Source: Paramagnetospirillum caucaseum
GTDB taxonomy: Bacteria; Pseudomonadota; Alphaproteobacteria; Rhodospirillales; Magnetospirillaceae
Reading direction: 5' to 3'
DNA: 49,443 nt
Assembly (NCBI RefSeq): GCF_000342045.1
Contig: NZ_AONQ01000033.1
Coordinates: 1 to 49,443 of the forward strand
The notes under the pieces were generated by a model that saw nothing but the letters and a program-made list of their open reading frames with translations, was not told where the DNA came from and did not search any database. The translations under genes were made by a program, and so were the position numbers. How positions within the stretch are numbered: position 1 is the stretch's first letter; each line of letters opens with the position of its first letter. Below are positions 25,639 to 33,579 of the stretch, piece after piece.

Positions 25639-25672
25639 GCGGGAAGGGGGCCGCTGGCGGCCCCCTTCCCGC
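25639..25672 (+). terminator. Perfect 16-bp hairpin after pqqA
   Basis: GCGGGAAGGGGGCCGC pairs fully with GCGGCCCCCTTCCCGC around a TG centre (effective 4-base loop). It begins seven bases after the pqqA stop. With no T run behind it, it is more likely an attenuator or 3' stabiliser than a full terminator, leaving the next two genes at lower level. Confidence 0.75.
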
Positions 25673-25694
25673 ACCCTTCCCGAGAGAGCTTTCC

Positions 25695-25820
25695 ATGGCG
25701 CTTCCGCCCGGATACCGGCGCACTCCTTTCGACTCGGTCGGCGGCACCTTCGCCTGCGGCCTTGTCCTGACCCTGGCCGTCGCCCTGCTGGCCCGCCTGC
25801 TGGCGCTGGGGCATCCCTGA
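25695..25820 (+). CDS. Small single-helix membrane protein downstream of pqqA
   Basis: A 41-residue protein with a polar N-terminus (MALPPGYRRTPFDSVGG) and one strong membrane helix (FACGLVLTLAVALLARLLAL). GAGAGAG lies upstream of the ATG at 25695. The stop and the start of the next gene share a base (TGATG), so the two are coupled and may form one membrane complex. Family not recognised; reality is supported by coupling, start site and helix. Confidence 0.65.
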   Translation: MALPPGYRRTPFDSVGGTFACGLVLTLAVALLARLLALGHP

Positions 25821-26326
25821 TGACCGACGGCCTGATCGACGGCCTGCTGCGCTGGGCCCATGTGGGCGGCGCCCTGGTGTGGATCGGTCACAACTACGCC
25901 AATTTCATCTCGCGCCCGCATTTCGTCCCCTTCGCCGGCGAGGCGGCGCCGGCCGATCCCTCCGGCAACGATTTCCAGGCCCGCCTGTCGCGCGAGCACG
26001 GCACCTTCCGCTGGGCCTCCGTCCTGGTGTGGCTCACCGGGCTGGCCATGCTGGCCCGCGCCGGGCTGGTGGCCGACGCCCTGGCCCTCAAGGGGGCGGC
26101 GGCGCCCATCGGCCTGGGCTTCTGGATCGGTACGGTGATGGTGCTGAATCTGTGGCTGGTGCTGTGGCCCCATCAGAAGAAGGTCCTGGGCTTCGTCCCG
26201 GCGCCCATGGCGGAGCGGGCAAGGTGCTCGCGCGTCACCTTCCTGTCGGCGCGGGTCAACACCATGCTGTCCATTCCGCTGCTGTTCCTGATGGTGGCGG
26301 GCGCCCATGGCCTGCTGATCGACTGA
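25820..26326 (+). CDS. Membrane protein similar to urate hydroxylase PuuD N-terminal domain
   Basis: A 168-residue inner membrane protein with four predicted helices. LLRWAHVGGALVWIGHNYANF, the His-rich REHGTFRWASVLVWLTGLAML and the VMVLNLWLVLWPHQKK segment resemble the urate-oxidase-N/PuuD membrane domain, in which conserved His residues may bind haem. There is no fused cytochrome domain, unlike full PuuD. Together with the 41-residue partner it may pass electrons at the membrane for the alcohol-oxidation system; this is inference from position after pqqA. Confidence 0.7.
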   Translation: MTDGLIDGLLRWAHVGGALVWIGHNYANFISRPHFVPFAGEAAPADPSGNDFQARLSREHGTFRWASVLVWLTGLAMLARAGLVADALALKGAAAPIGLGFWIGTVMVLNLWLVLWPHQKKVLGFVPAPMAERARCSRVTFLSARVNTMLSIPLLFLMVAGAHGLLID

Positions 26327-26393
26327 GCCGGCCATGCCCATGGATGCCCGTCCCCCGCGCAACCGGGGAAATACCATTCTGCGTCAGGGCAAG

Positions 26394-26399
26394 GTATAC
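26394..26399 (+). promoter_or_regulatory. Candidate -10 box before the FIST gene
   Basis: TATACT lies about 40 bases before the GTG proposed as the FIST start, with GCGTCA-like sequence upstream. No copy of the island operator is near, so the sensory operon is probably expressed independently. Transcription from here would exclude the more upstream ATG at 26334. Confidence 0.4.
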
Positions 26400-26438
26400 T
26401 TGCCGCAACCACCGCATTCGAACAGGTGGATAGAGGGA

Positions 26439-27599
26439 GTGCGCGCGGAGGTGACTTCCGCCGGCGATGGAATCAAGCGCGGGTTCAGCCAGGCTGCCGA
26501 CGCCAGGGCCGCCGTGGCCGAATTGCGCGACCAGATCCACCAGTCCGACATGGCGGTCGTGCTGTTCTTCTGCTCGCCCGCCTTCGATCTGGAGGAACTG
26601 GGCCGCGCCATGCGCGACGCCTTCCCCGACACCCTGACGCTGGGCTGCTCGACGGCGGGGGAGATCACCCCCATGGGCTATTGCACCGGCTCGCTGACCG
26701 GCCTGTCCATGAGCGGCGACATCTGCCACGCCGACGCGGTCTATATCGACCAGCTGTCGGAATTCGCCTTCAGCCACGGGCTCGATTCGGTGCGCCAGGG
26801 ACTGGCCCGCATGGCCGAGACCGAGGGGCCGGACTTCACCCAGGGCACCTTCGCCATGCTGATGATCGACGGTATGTCCAGCGCCGAGGATTCGGTGCTG
26901 TCGGCCCTGCATGCCGGGTTGGGAGAAATCCCGCTGTTCGGCGGCTCGGCCGGCGACGACCTCAATTTCCGCCGCACCTGGGTCTACCGCGACGGGCGTT
27001 TCCATTCCGACATGGCGGCGCTGGTGCTGGTGCACACGCCGTTTCCCTTCCGGGTGTTCAAGACCCAGCATTTCGTCGGCTCGGACACCAAGATGGTGAT
27101 CACCGGCGCCGATCCCCTGCGCCGCATCGTCACCGAGATCAACGCCGAGCCGGCCGGGCGGGAATTCGCCCGCATGCTGGGCATGGAGGTGGCCGAACTC
27201 ACCCCGATGATCTTCGCCACCCACCCGGTGGTGGTGCGGGTGGGCGGGGCCGATTACGTGCGGTCCATCCAGAAGGTCAATCCCGACGGCTCGCTGTCGT
27301 TCTTCTGCGCCATCGACGAGGGGCTGGTGCTGTCGGTGGCCAGCACGGTGGACCCCTACGCCAATCTCGCCCAGGTGTTCGAGGATATCCGCGCCGAGAT
27401 CGGCCCGCCGCAGTTGATCATCGGCTGTGAATGCGTGTTGCGCTCGCTGGAGATGGAGCGCACCCAGATGAAGCAGCGCATGAGCGATCTGCTGATCGCC
27501 AACAACGTGGTGGGCTTCAACACCTATGGCGAACAGTTCAACGCCATGCACGTCAACCAGACCTTCACCGGCGTCGCCCTGGGGGCGCGGCGGCAATGA
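26439..27599 (+). CDS. FIST-domain sensory protein
   Basis: A 386-residue cytoplasmic protein with FIST N and C domains (AVVLFFCSPAFDLEELGRAM, LGCSTAGEITPMGY, LFGGSAGDDLNF, IGCECVLRSLE), thought to bind small ligands such as amino acids and to feed signal-transduction proteins. GTG at 26439 (then RAEVTSAGDGIKRGF) is preferred because residues before it look non-coding and a -10-like box lies between; the frame opens at an ATG at 26334, which would give 421 residues. Its stop overlaps the kinase start (ATGA), so both are made together. A FIST gene sits in the same place beside the ErcS' kinase in the Pseudomonas exa locus. Confidence 0.85.
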   Translation: MRAEVTSAGDGIKRGFSQAADARAAVAELRDQIHQSDMAVVLFFCSPAFDLEELGRAMRDAFPDTLTLGCSTAGEITPMGYCTGSLTGLSMSGDICHADAVYIDQLSEFAFSHGLDSVRQGLARMAETEGPDFTQGTFAMLMIDGMSSAEDSVLSALHAGLGEIPLFGGSAGDDLNFRRTWVYRDGRFHSDMAALVLVHTPFPFRVFKTQHFVGSDTKMVITGADPLRRIVTEINAEPAGREFARMLGMEVAELTPMIFATHPVVVRVGGADYVRSIQKVNPDGSLSFFCAIDEGLVLSVASTVDPYANLAQVFEDIRAEIGPPQLIIGCECVLRSLEMERTQMKQRMSDLLIANNVVGFNTYGEQFNAMHVNQTFTGVALGARRQ

Positions 27600-29878
27600 C
27601 GGAGACCGGCGCCGGGTCCGATGAACTGGGACGGTTGAAGGCCGAGAACGAAAAGCTGCGCAAGATCAACAAGGTCCTGATGGACCGGGTGGAACGCGCC
27701 ACCGACTGGCAGGGCAACGCCTTCTCGCTGTTCCAGGCCTCCATCGTGCTGGAAGGGCGGGTGGAGGAGCGCACCATCCAGCTGGAAGCGGCGCTGCGCC
27801 AGCTGGAATCGGTCAACAGCGACCTGTCGCGGGCCAAGGAAGCGGCGGAACAGGCCCAGCGCCGCCTGCATGACGCCATCGAGACCATTTCCGAGGGCTT
27901 CGCCCTGTTCGACGCCGACGACCGGCTGGTGCTGTGGAACAGCAATTACGTCAGCCTGATCAAGGTTCTCGGCCAGAGCGTCCGGGTCGGTACCCCCTTC
28001 GTCGAGGTGATCCGCAACGCCGTGGCCAACGGCGCCATCCGCGACGCCCAGGGGCGCGAGGAGGAGTGGACCGCCGAGCGCATCGCCTATCACCATCACC
28101 CCGGCCGCTCCTTCGTCTATCGCCTCAGCGACGGCCGCTGGGTTCAGGTCAACGAGCGCCGCACCGACGATGGCGGCACCGTCTCGCTCTACACCGATAT
28201 CACCGACATCAAGGACATGGAGGAAAAGCGGCGCGAGCGGGAACTGGCGGAAAAGTCGGAACTGCTGCAGGCCACCCTGGAAAGCCTGTCCCAGGGGGTG
28301 GCGGTGTTCAACAGCCACCTGCGGCTGGTGGCGTGGAACCAGCGCTATGTGGATCTCCACCATTTTCCGTCGGGACTGATCCGCGAGGGCACCCATTATT
28401 CCGAGGTGCTGCGCCTCAACGCCGAGCGCGGCGAGTACGGGCCGGGCAATCCCGACCGGCATGTGGCCGAGCGGGTCTCCACCGCGCTCGCCCGCCTGCC
28501 ACGCGCCTTCGAGCGCCGCCTGTCGGCCGGCACCATCGTCGACGTGGCCAGCAATCGCATGCCCGACGGCGGCTTCGTCAGCACCTACAGCGACATCACC
28601 GAGCGCAAGCTGGCTGATACCCGCCTGCGCGATTCGGAAAGCCGCCTGAAGGCCGCCGCCCGCGACCTGCAACTGGCCAACGAATCCCTGGAACGCCGGG
28701 TGGACCAGCGCACCGCCGAACTCTCCGCCGCCAACCAGGCGCTGCATCTGGCCAAGATCGCCGCCGAGCTCGCCAACGCCTCCAAGACCAAGTTCCTGGC
28801 CGCCGCCAGCCACGACCTGCACCAGCCGCTCAACGCCGCCCGCCTGTTCGTCGCCGCCCTGGCCGAGCAGGACGCCATGGACAAGAGCAACCGCGATTTG
28901 GTGGTCAGCATCGACAACGCGCTGGAAGCCATCGACGGCCTGCTGCGCGCCCTGTTCGACATCTCCAAGCTGGATGCCGGGGTGATGACCGCCGAACTGG
29001 CCGGCTTCGAGGTTGGGCCGCTGCTCGACCAGCTGCGCAAGGAATACCTGCCCCAGGCGCGCGAGGCGGGCATCGACCTCAGGGTTATGCCCTGCCGGGC
29101 GGTGATCCAGAGCGATCCCCGCCTGCTGGGCCGGGTGCTGCGCAATTTCCTGTCCAACGCGCTGCGCTATACCGAGCGGGGCCGCATCCTGCTGGGCTGC
29201 CGGCGGCGGGGCAACAGACTGCTGATCGGGGTGTGGGACAGCGGCATCGGCATTCCCGAGGAGAAGATGGGCGACATCTTCCAGGAGTTCCAGCAGATCG
29301 CCCTGCCCGGTCGGCGGCGCGAGAAGGGCATGGGCCTGGGGCTGGCCATCGTCGAACGCATCGCCCGCCTGCTCGACCATCCGCTGGAGGTGCGCTCGCG
29401 CCTGGGGGCGGGGTCCAGCTTCGCCATCGCCGTGCCCCTGGCCGAGCGGGTCACCGCCGGGGCGGTGCCGGGGCCGGGGGCGGCACCGGCCGCCGACCGC
29501 GATGCCATGAACGGCCTGCCGGTGCTGGCCATCGACGACGATCCCAGCGGGCTGGAGGCCATCACCGCCCTGCTGACTGCCTGGAAGTGCCGGGTGACGC
29601 CGATCCGCTCCCGCGCCGAACTGCGGGACTGGCTGGAGGCCAAGCCCGATGCGCCGCGCATCGTGGTGGCCGACTATCACCTGGGCGACGGCAGCAACGG
29701 CGTCATGCTGATCGAGGAATTGCGCGCCCATTTCGGCGCCGATCTGGCCGCCTTCGTGGTGACCAGCGACCGTACCCCCGGCCTCAGGGCCGGATTGAAG
29801 GAAAAGGGCCTGGCCATGCTGCCCAAGCCGGTTCAGCCGGCCCGCCTGCGCGCCTTGATCTCCCATCTGGCGCGGTGA
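27596..29878 (+). CDS. Hybrid histidine kinase with PAS domains (ErcS'/NahK-like)
   Basis: A 760-residue soluble kinase without membrane helices. Order: N-terminal coiled coil (residues 10-105), two PAS-7 domains (about 105-220 and 235-345), second coiled coil, HisKA with phospho-acceptor His406 (AAASHDLHQPLNAARLF), ATPase domain (RNFLSNALRY, DSGIGIP, GMGLGLAIVERI), and a C-terminal receiver with Asp693 (IVVADYHLGDGS). This architecture matches ErcS'/NahK-type kinases that control PQQ-ethanol oxidation in Pseudomonas. It is coupled to the FIST gene, which may be its input, and faces a response-regulator gene 24 bases away, its likely partner. Confidence 0.92.
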   Translation: MTETGAGSDELGRLKAENEKLRKINKVLMDRVERATDWQGNAFSLFQASIVLEGRVEERTIQLEAALRQLESVNSDLSRAKEAAEQAQRRLHDAIETISEGFALFDADDRLVLWNSNYVSLIKVLGQSVRVGTPFVEVIRNAVANGAIRDAQGREEEWTAERIAYHHHPGRSFVYRLSDGRWVQVNERRTDDGGTVSLYTDITDIKDMEEKRRERELAEKSELLQATLESLSQGVAVFNSHLRLVAWNQRYVDLHHFPSGLIREGTHYSEVLRLNAERGEYGPGNPDRHVAERVSTALARLPRAFERRLSAGTIVDVASNRMPDGGFVSTYSDITERKLADTRLRDSESRLKAAARDLQLANESLERRVDQRTAELSAANQALHLAKIAAELANASKTKFLAAASHDLHQPLNAARLFVAALAEQDAMDKSNRDLVVSIDNALEAIDGLLRALFDISKLDAGVMTAELAGFEVGPLLDQLRKEYLPQAREAGIDLRVMPCRAVIQSDPRLLGRVLRNFLSNALRYTERGRILLGCRRRGNRLLIGVWDSGIGIPEEKMGDIFQEFQQIALPGRRREKGMGLGLAIVERIARLLDHPLEVRSRLGAGSSFAIAVPLAERVTAGAVPGPGAAPAADRDAMNGLPVLAIDDDPSGLEAITALLTAWKCRVTPIRSRAELRDWLEAKPDAPRIVVADYHLGDGSNGVMLIEELRAHFGADLAAFVVTSDRTPGLRAGLKEKGLAMLPKPVQPARLRALISHLAR

Positions 29879-29883
29879 TTGAC

Positions 29884-29900
29884 GCGGGCGTTCCGTCCGC
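29884..29900. terminator. Short hairpin between convergent kinase and regulator genes
   Basis: GCGGGCG-TTC-CGTCCGC forms a 7-bp stem with one G-T pair in the 24-base gap. It belongs to the same small GGGCG/CGCCC hairpin style seen at 3086, 39511 and 49425. No T run. Confidence 0.45.
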
Positions 29901-29902
29901 AT

Positions 29903-30547
29903 TCACCCCATGGCCGTGTGGGCGGCGCCCTCTTCCTCCTCGGTGCGCTTGGTCTTGATTACCGCCTGGGTGCGCGAATGGACTCGCAGCTTGCGCAGCA
30001 CCGAGGAGACATGGACCTTCACCGTGGTGTCCGACACCTGCAGTTCGTAGGCGATCTGCTTGTTGGAGCAGCCGCGCACCAGGGCTTCCAGCACCATGCG
30101 CTCGCGCACCGTCAGCGCATCGACCCGCTCGACGGATTCGGGGCGGCGGCGACCCCTGGCGTCCACCAGGGGCGGATAGATGCCGCCGTCCAGGACGACG
30201 GCGATGGCGGCCAGCATGGCGTCGCGGGTCAGGGATTTGGGAATGAAGCCCGCCGCGCCGCACACCTGGGCGTGGAAGGCCACCACCCGGGAGTCCGCCC
30301 CGGAAAACAGGATGATCGGCACGTCGGGGGCGGCGATGGACAGCCGCACCAGACCGGTCAGCCCGTCGGAATCGGCCAGGGACTGGTCGATCAGCATCAG
30401 CCGCACCCCGTTGCCCGCCGCCAGCAGGTCGACGACGTCGGCGATGGCGGCGGCCTCCAGGCAGCGGGCGGTGGGCAGGGCCTCCTCGATCAGGGCCCGC
30501 AGCACCTCGCGGAACAGGGGGTGGCGGTCGGCGACCAGAACCAGCAT
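29903..30547 (-). CDS. NarL/LuxR-type response regulator (operator-controlled)
   Basis: A 214-residue regulator with a receiver domain (ADRHPLFREVLRAL, phospho-acceptor Asp54 in LMLIDQSLADSDG, Lys in FIPKSL) and a LuxR helix-turn-helix (LTVRERMVLEALVRGCSNKQIAYELQVSD region). It resembles the regulator at 8001 and AgmR/ExaE-type activators. Its own promoter carries the island operator with a CATAAT -10, so it is likely autoregulated, and it is the best candidate for the protein that binds all ten sites. The tail is rich in Glu (KRTEEEEGAAH). Convergent with the hybrid kinase. Confidence 0.92.
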   Translation of the reverse strand: MLVLVADRHPLFREVLRALIEEALPTARCLEAAAIADVVDLLAAGNGVRLMLIDQSLADSDGLTGLVRLSIAAPDVPIILFSGADSRVVAFHAQVCGAAGFIPKSLTRDAMLAAIAVVLDGGIYPPLVDARGRRRPESVERVDALTVRERMVLEALVRGCSNKQIAYELQVSDTTVKVHVSSVLRKLRVHSRTQAVIKTKRTEEEEGAAHTAMG

Positions 30548-30588
30548 GACCTTCCTTGCGTCCTCCGCCGGGAATCGGCAGTGGGGCG

Positions 30589-30634
30589 ATTATGGAAAGC
30601 GGCCCCCGGAGCGCCTATTGGCAATAGGTCCACT
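30589..30634 (-). promoter_or_regulatory. PQQ-regulon operator of the response-regulator gene
   Basis: Minus strand AGTGGACCTATTGCCAAT (30634 to 30617) is followed after 22 bases by CATAAT (30594 to 30589), the best -10 of the set, 42 bases before the ATG. The divergent tonB gene could also use the site, with ACCTAA 22 bases away on the plus strand, a poor -10. Confidence 0.7.
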
Positions 30635-30725
30635 GTGGCGTCTCCTCCCATTCGCGACCTAAGTCGAATTCCGCCGCCCTTGGGCGCCGTGCCATCCTCG
30701 GCGGGTATCACGGGAGGTTCCTGCC

Positions 30726-31427
30726 TTGCTCATGGCTCAGGCGGATGGCGGCGGCATACTCCCCCGGGACCGGTCGGGTTGCGGGGCCGCCCTGTTGTCC
30801 GTCCTGCTGCATGGGGTGGCGGTGGTCCTGCTGATCGCCGTCCAGGCGGTTCCCCGGCCCGACGAGATGCCGGAGACCCTGCCCGTCGAGATCATCCTGG
30901 AGGTGCCGTCGCCGTCCGTGCCGGCCGATGTCCCGCCGGCTCCGGCGGTATCGCCACCGGCTCCGGCCAAGCCGGCGGCGCGCGAGGCATTGCCGTCCAA
31001 GCCCCGATCCGTCCAGGTCGCCATGCCTGCCATGCCGTCCGTGGTTTCCGCCGTCGCGCCCCCCGAGCCCGGGGCGACGGCGGCTCCGGCGGCACCGCCG
31101 GTTCAAGCCGCTTCGCCCGTGGCGGCGGCCGTCCCGGTGGATTACGGAGCCTATGTGGGAATTTTGCACGAGCGTATCGCCCGGCACCGGGTCTATCCGC
31201 CCCAGGCCATGCGCCGGCGCGAGGAGGGCGACGTGCGGCTGCGCATCCTGCTGGCCGGCGACGGCAGCCTGGTGGATATCCTCAGCCTGGCCGAGGCCTC
31301 GGCCCAGTTGACCCAGGCGGCCCGGCGGGCCATCGAAAGCGCCGCGCCGTTCGACCCGCCGCCCCGGGGGGGCGGCGGTGAATTGCGGCTGGCCTTCGAT
31401 GTGACGGTGGCGTTCCGGCTGCGCTGA
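30726..31427 (+). CDS. tonB: Energy transducer TonB
   Basis: A 233-residue protein that links the inner membrane proton force to outer membrane receptors. One N-terminal helix (LLSVLLHGVAVVLLIAVQAV) is followed by a long Pro/Ala spacer (residues 45-135) and a TonB C-terminal domain (YPPQAMRRREEGDVRLRILLAGDGSLVDILSLAEA-type strand-turn pattern). TTG at 30726 has GGAGG eight bases upstream; the ATG at 30732 is 14 bases away and is the alternative. It probably serves the receptor at 3106 since both belong to the island, but no ExbB/ExbD genes are present here. Confidence 0.85.
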   Translation: MLMAQADGGGILPRDRSGCGAALLSVLLHGVAVVLLIAVQAVPRPDEMPETLPVEIILEVPSPSVPADVPPAPAVSPPAPAKPAAREALPSKPRSVQVAMPAMPSVVSAVAPPEPGATAAPAAPPVQAASPVAAAVPVDYGAYVGILHERIARHRVYPPQAMRRREEGDVRLRILLAGDGSLVDILSLAEASAQLTQAARRAIESAAPFDPPPRGGGGELRLAFDVTVAFRLR

Positions 31428-31431
31428 GCGT

Positions 31432-33411
31432 TCAGGCGGCCAGCTTGGTCAGGGTTCCCTCCAGACGGCTCTGGGTGGCGGCATCCAGGGCGAACTGGAG
31501 GCGGGTGACGTTGTTTTCCGCACCGATGATGCGGGCCCGCACCGGGATGGCGTCGATGGTGATTTCCACCTGGGTTCCCACCGGCTGCGGCAGCGTGGCC
31601 TCGATGCGGCAGCCGTCGCTGGACACGTCCACCATGGTGACGGTGGCGCGTGGCGCGGCGCCGGCCTGGACCAGGACGGGCGTCCGGCACTGGCGGCGCT
31701 GGCTGTGGCGGCGGTCGCCGGCCGTCTTGATGGCGGAGAGGAAGTCCGACACCTCGGTGGCCAGCTGGTCCGATTGCCGCGACAGTTCGTCGGCGGTGCC
31801 CAGCAGCTGATGGGCGGCGCCGCCGGTGGTGGCGGCACCCTCGTTGACCAGGGTGATGGAGGCGGTGACCTCGCGGGTGCCGCTGGACGCCTCCTGGACG
31901 TTGCGGGCGATCTCGCCGGTGGCGGCGGTCTGCTCTTCCACAGCGGCGGCGATGGCCGAGGCGCTTTCGGTGATGCTGGAGATGGTGTGGCCGATACCGC
32001 CGATGGCGCTGACCGCGTCGCGGGTCACCGCCTGCACCGAGTTGATCTGGGTGACGATGTCCTCGGTGGCCCGCGCCGTCTGGGTAGCCAGGTTCTTGAC
32101 CTCGTTGGCGACCACGGCGAAGCCTTTTCCGGCGTCGCCGGCCCGTGCCGCCTCGATGGTGGCGTTGAGCGCCAGCAGATTGGTCTGCGACGCGATGTCG
32201 TTGATCAGCGTCACCACCGCGCCGATGCGGCTGGTGGCTTCCGACAGGGACAGTACGATGCCGTTGACCCGCCCGGCCTCCTCGGCGGCGCGGCGTGAAA
32301 TCTCGCTGGAGGTGGCGACCTGGCGGGCGATCTCCTGCTCGGAGGCGGCCAGCTGCTCGGCGGCGGCGGCCACCGTCTCGACGTTGACCGAGGCCTGCTC
32401 GGCGGCGGCGGCCACCACGGTGGACTGGCGCGAGGTGTCCTCGGCCACCGAGGTCATGGACTGGGCCGAATCGCGCAACTGGTGCGCCGAGGCGGTGACG
32501 CCCTGCAGCACGGCGAACACGCTGGTGTTGAAATCGGCGGTCAGGCGCTCGACGGCTTCCTGCCGGCGGTTGCGGGCGGTCTGTTCGGCGGCCTGGGCCG
32601 CCTCGAGGCGCTTGCGGGCCTGCCCGTTCTCCTTGAACACCTCCAGGGCGCGGATCATCTCGCCGATCTCGTCCTGGCGGGTGGTCTGGCGGATCTCCAC
32701 GTCGAGATTGCCGTCGGCCAGTTCCCGCATGGCGGAAATGCTGCGCTTGAGCGGCAGGGCGAGGCTGCGTCTGGCGATGGTCCAGCTGAGCAGGATGCTC
32801 AGCAGGCCGACCAGCACCGTGGCTCCCACCATCATCCGCAGGGTGCTGTTGGCGGCGGTCAGGAACTCCGCCTTCTTGATGCCCACGTACAGCACGCCGA
32901 TGACGTTGCCGCCCGCGTCCAGAATCGGGTCGTAGGCGGTCATGTAGGGCTCGCCCAGGATTTCCACCTCGCCGCGGAACGGCGCCTTCTTGTTGAACAC
33001 CGCATCGTAGGCGGCGGTCCTGGCCAGCTGGGTCCCCACCGCCCGGCCGCCGTCGGCCTTGATGACGTTGGTGGTGATGCGGGTGTCGCCCATGAACACG
33101 GTGGCGGTGCCGCCCACCAGTACCTTGACCTTGTCCACCACCTCGAAATTGCCGTTGAGCACGTGGTCGCCGGCCATCATCTTGCCGTCGGCGACGGCGA
33201 AGGCGGTTCCCTTGGCCTTCAGGGCGTCCCAGGCCACCTTCATGTTGGTGTCCACCCGCTCGCGCGCCGCGTCGGCGGCGCTGGCGTGCAGCAGCGACCG
33301 GCTGAGCAGGGTGACGCTCAGCCCCAGCAGCAGAACGCCGGACACGGCCAGGGCCATGATCCGGGGAACGATGCCCATGGTGGCGATACGGCGGCGGAAG
33401 GATACAATCAT
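31432..33411 (-). CDS. Methyl-accepting chemotaxis protein with C-terminal PilZ domain
   Basis: A 659-residue chemoreceptor. A membrane helix near residues 15-35, a periplasmic single-Cache domain (about 40-190, with [20 protein letters not shown] and [16 protein letters not shown]), a second helix, a HAMP linker, and the signalling domain with the hairpin [22 protein letters not shown]. The last 90 residues form a PilZ domain with Arg572-x3-Arg576 and Asp595-x-Ser597-x2-Gly600 (DVSSDG), which binds cyclic di-GMP in known proteins. Such a layout resembles the Azospirillum energy-taxis receptor Tlp1. It should adjust swimming to a ligand or energy state. It ends four bases from the tonB stop, convergent. 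Confidence 0.92.
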   Translation of the reverse strand: MIVSFRRRIATMGIVPRIMALAVSGVLLLGLSVTLLSRSLLHASAADAARERVDTNMKVAWDALKAKGTAFAVADGKMMAGDHVLNGNFEVVDKVKVLVGGTATVFMGDTRITTNVIKADGGRAVGTQLARTAAYDAVFNKKAPFRGEVEILGEPYMTAYDPILDAGGNVIGVLYVGIKKAEFLTAANSTLRMMVGATVLVGLLSILLSWTIARRSLALPLKRSISAMRELADGNLDVEIRQTTRQDEIGEMIRALEVFKENGQARKRLEAAQAAEQTARNRRQEAVERLTADFNTSVFAVLQGVTASAHQLRDSAQSMTSVAEDTSRQSTVVAAAAEQASVNVETVAAAAEQLAASEQEIARQVATSSEISRRAAEEAGRVNGIVLSLSEATSRIGAVVTLINDIASQTNLLALNATIEAARAGDAGKGFAVVANEVKNLATQTARATEDIVTQINSVQAVTRDAVSAIGGIGHTISSITESASAIAAAVEEQTAATGEIARNVQEASSGTREVTASITLVNEGAATTGGAAHQLLGTADELSRQSDQLATEVSDFLSAIKTAGDRRHSQRRQCRTPVLVQAGAAPRATVTMVDVSSDGCRIEATLPQPVGTQVEITIDAIPVRARIIGAENNVTRLQFALDAATQSRLEGTLTKLAA

Positions 33412-33525
33412 GTGGGATACACCTAATGTTCATACGCACCAATACCTACGCATAGCATGATGCTGCGGTGCGGCACCATCCCGCGAAATGTCAGGGTGCA
33501 TCGCAAAATGTAGCGTTGACAAAGA

Positions 33526-33554
33526 AAGGAGCCCGCGTCATGCGCGGGCTCCTT
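33526..33554 (-). terminator. Rho-independent terminator after the glucan synthase gene
   Basis: AAGGAGCCCGCG pairs with CGCGGGCTCCTT (12 bp, loop TCATG). On the minus strand it is followed by TTCTTTGT. It lies 26 bases beyond the glycosyltransferase stop. The remaining bases up to the chemoreceptor start at 33411 hold no clear feature. Confidence 0.8.
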
Positions 33555-33579
33555 GACCGTTGGCCGGACGGTGGAAGCG

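Noticed and set aside
30635-30725. Second promoter direction of the 30617 operator for tonB
   Set aside because: The hexamer at the right distance (ACCTAA) is poor, so control of tonB by this site is not claimed.
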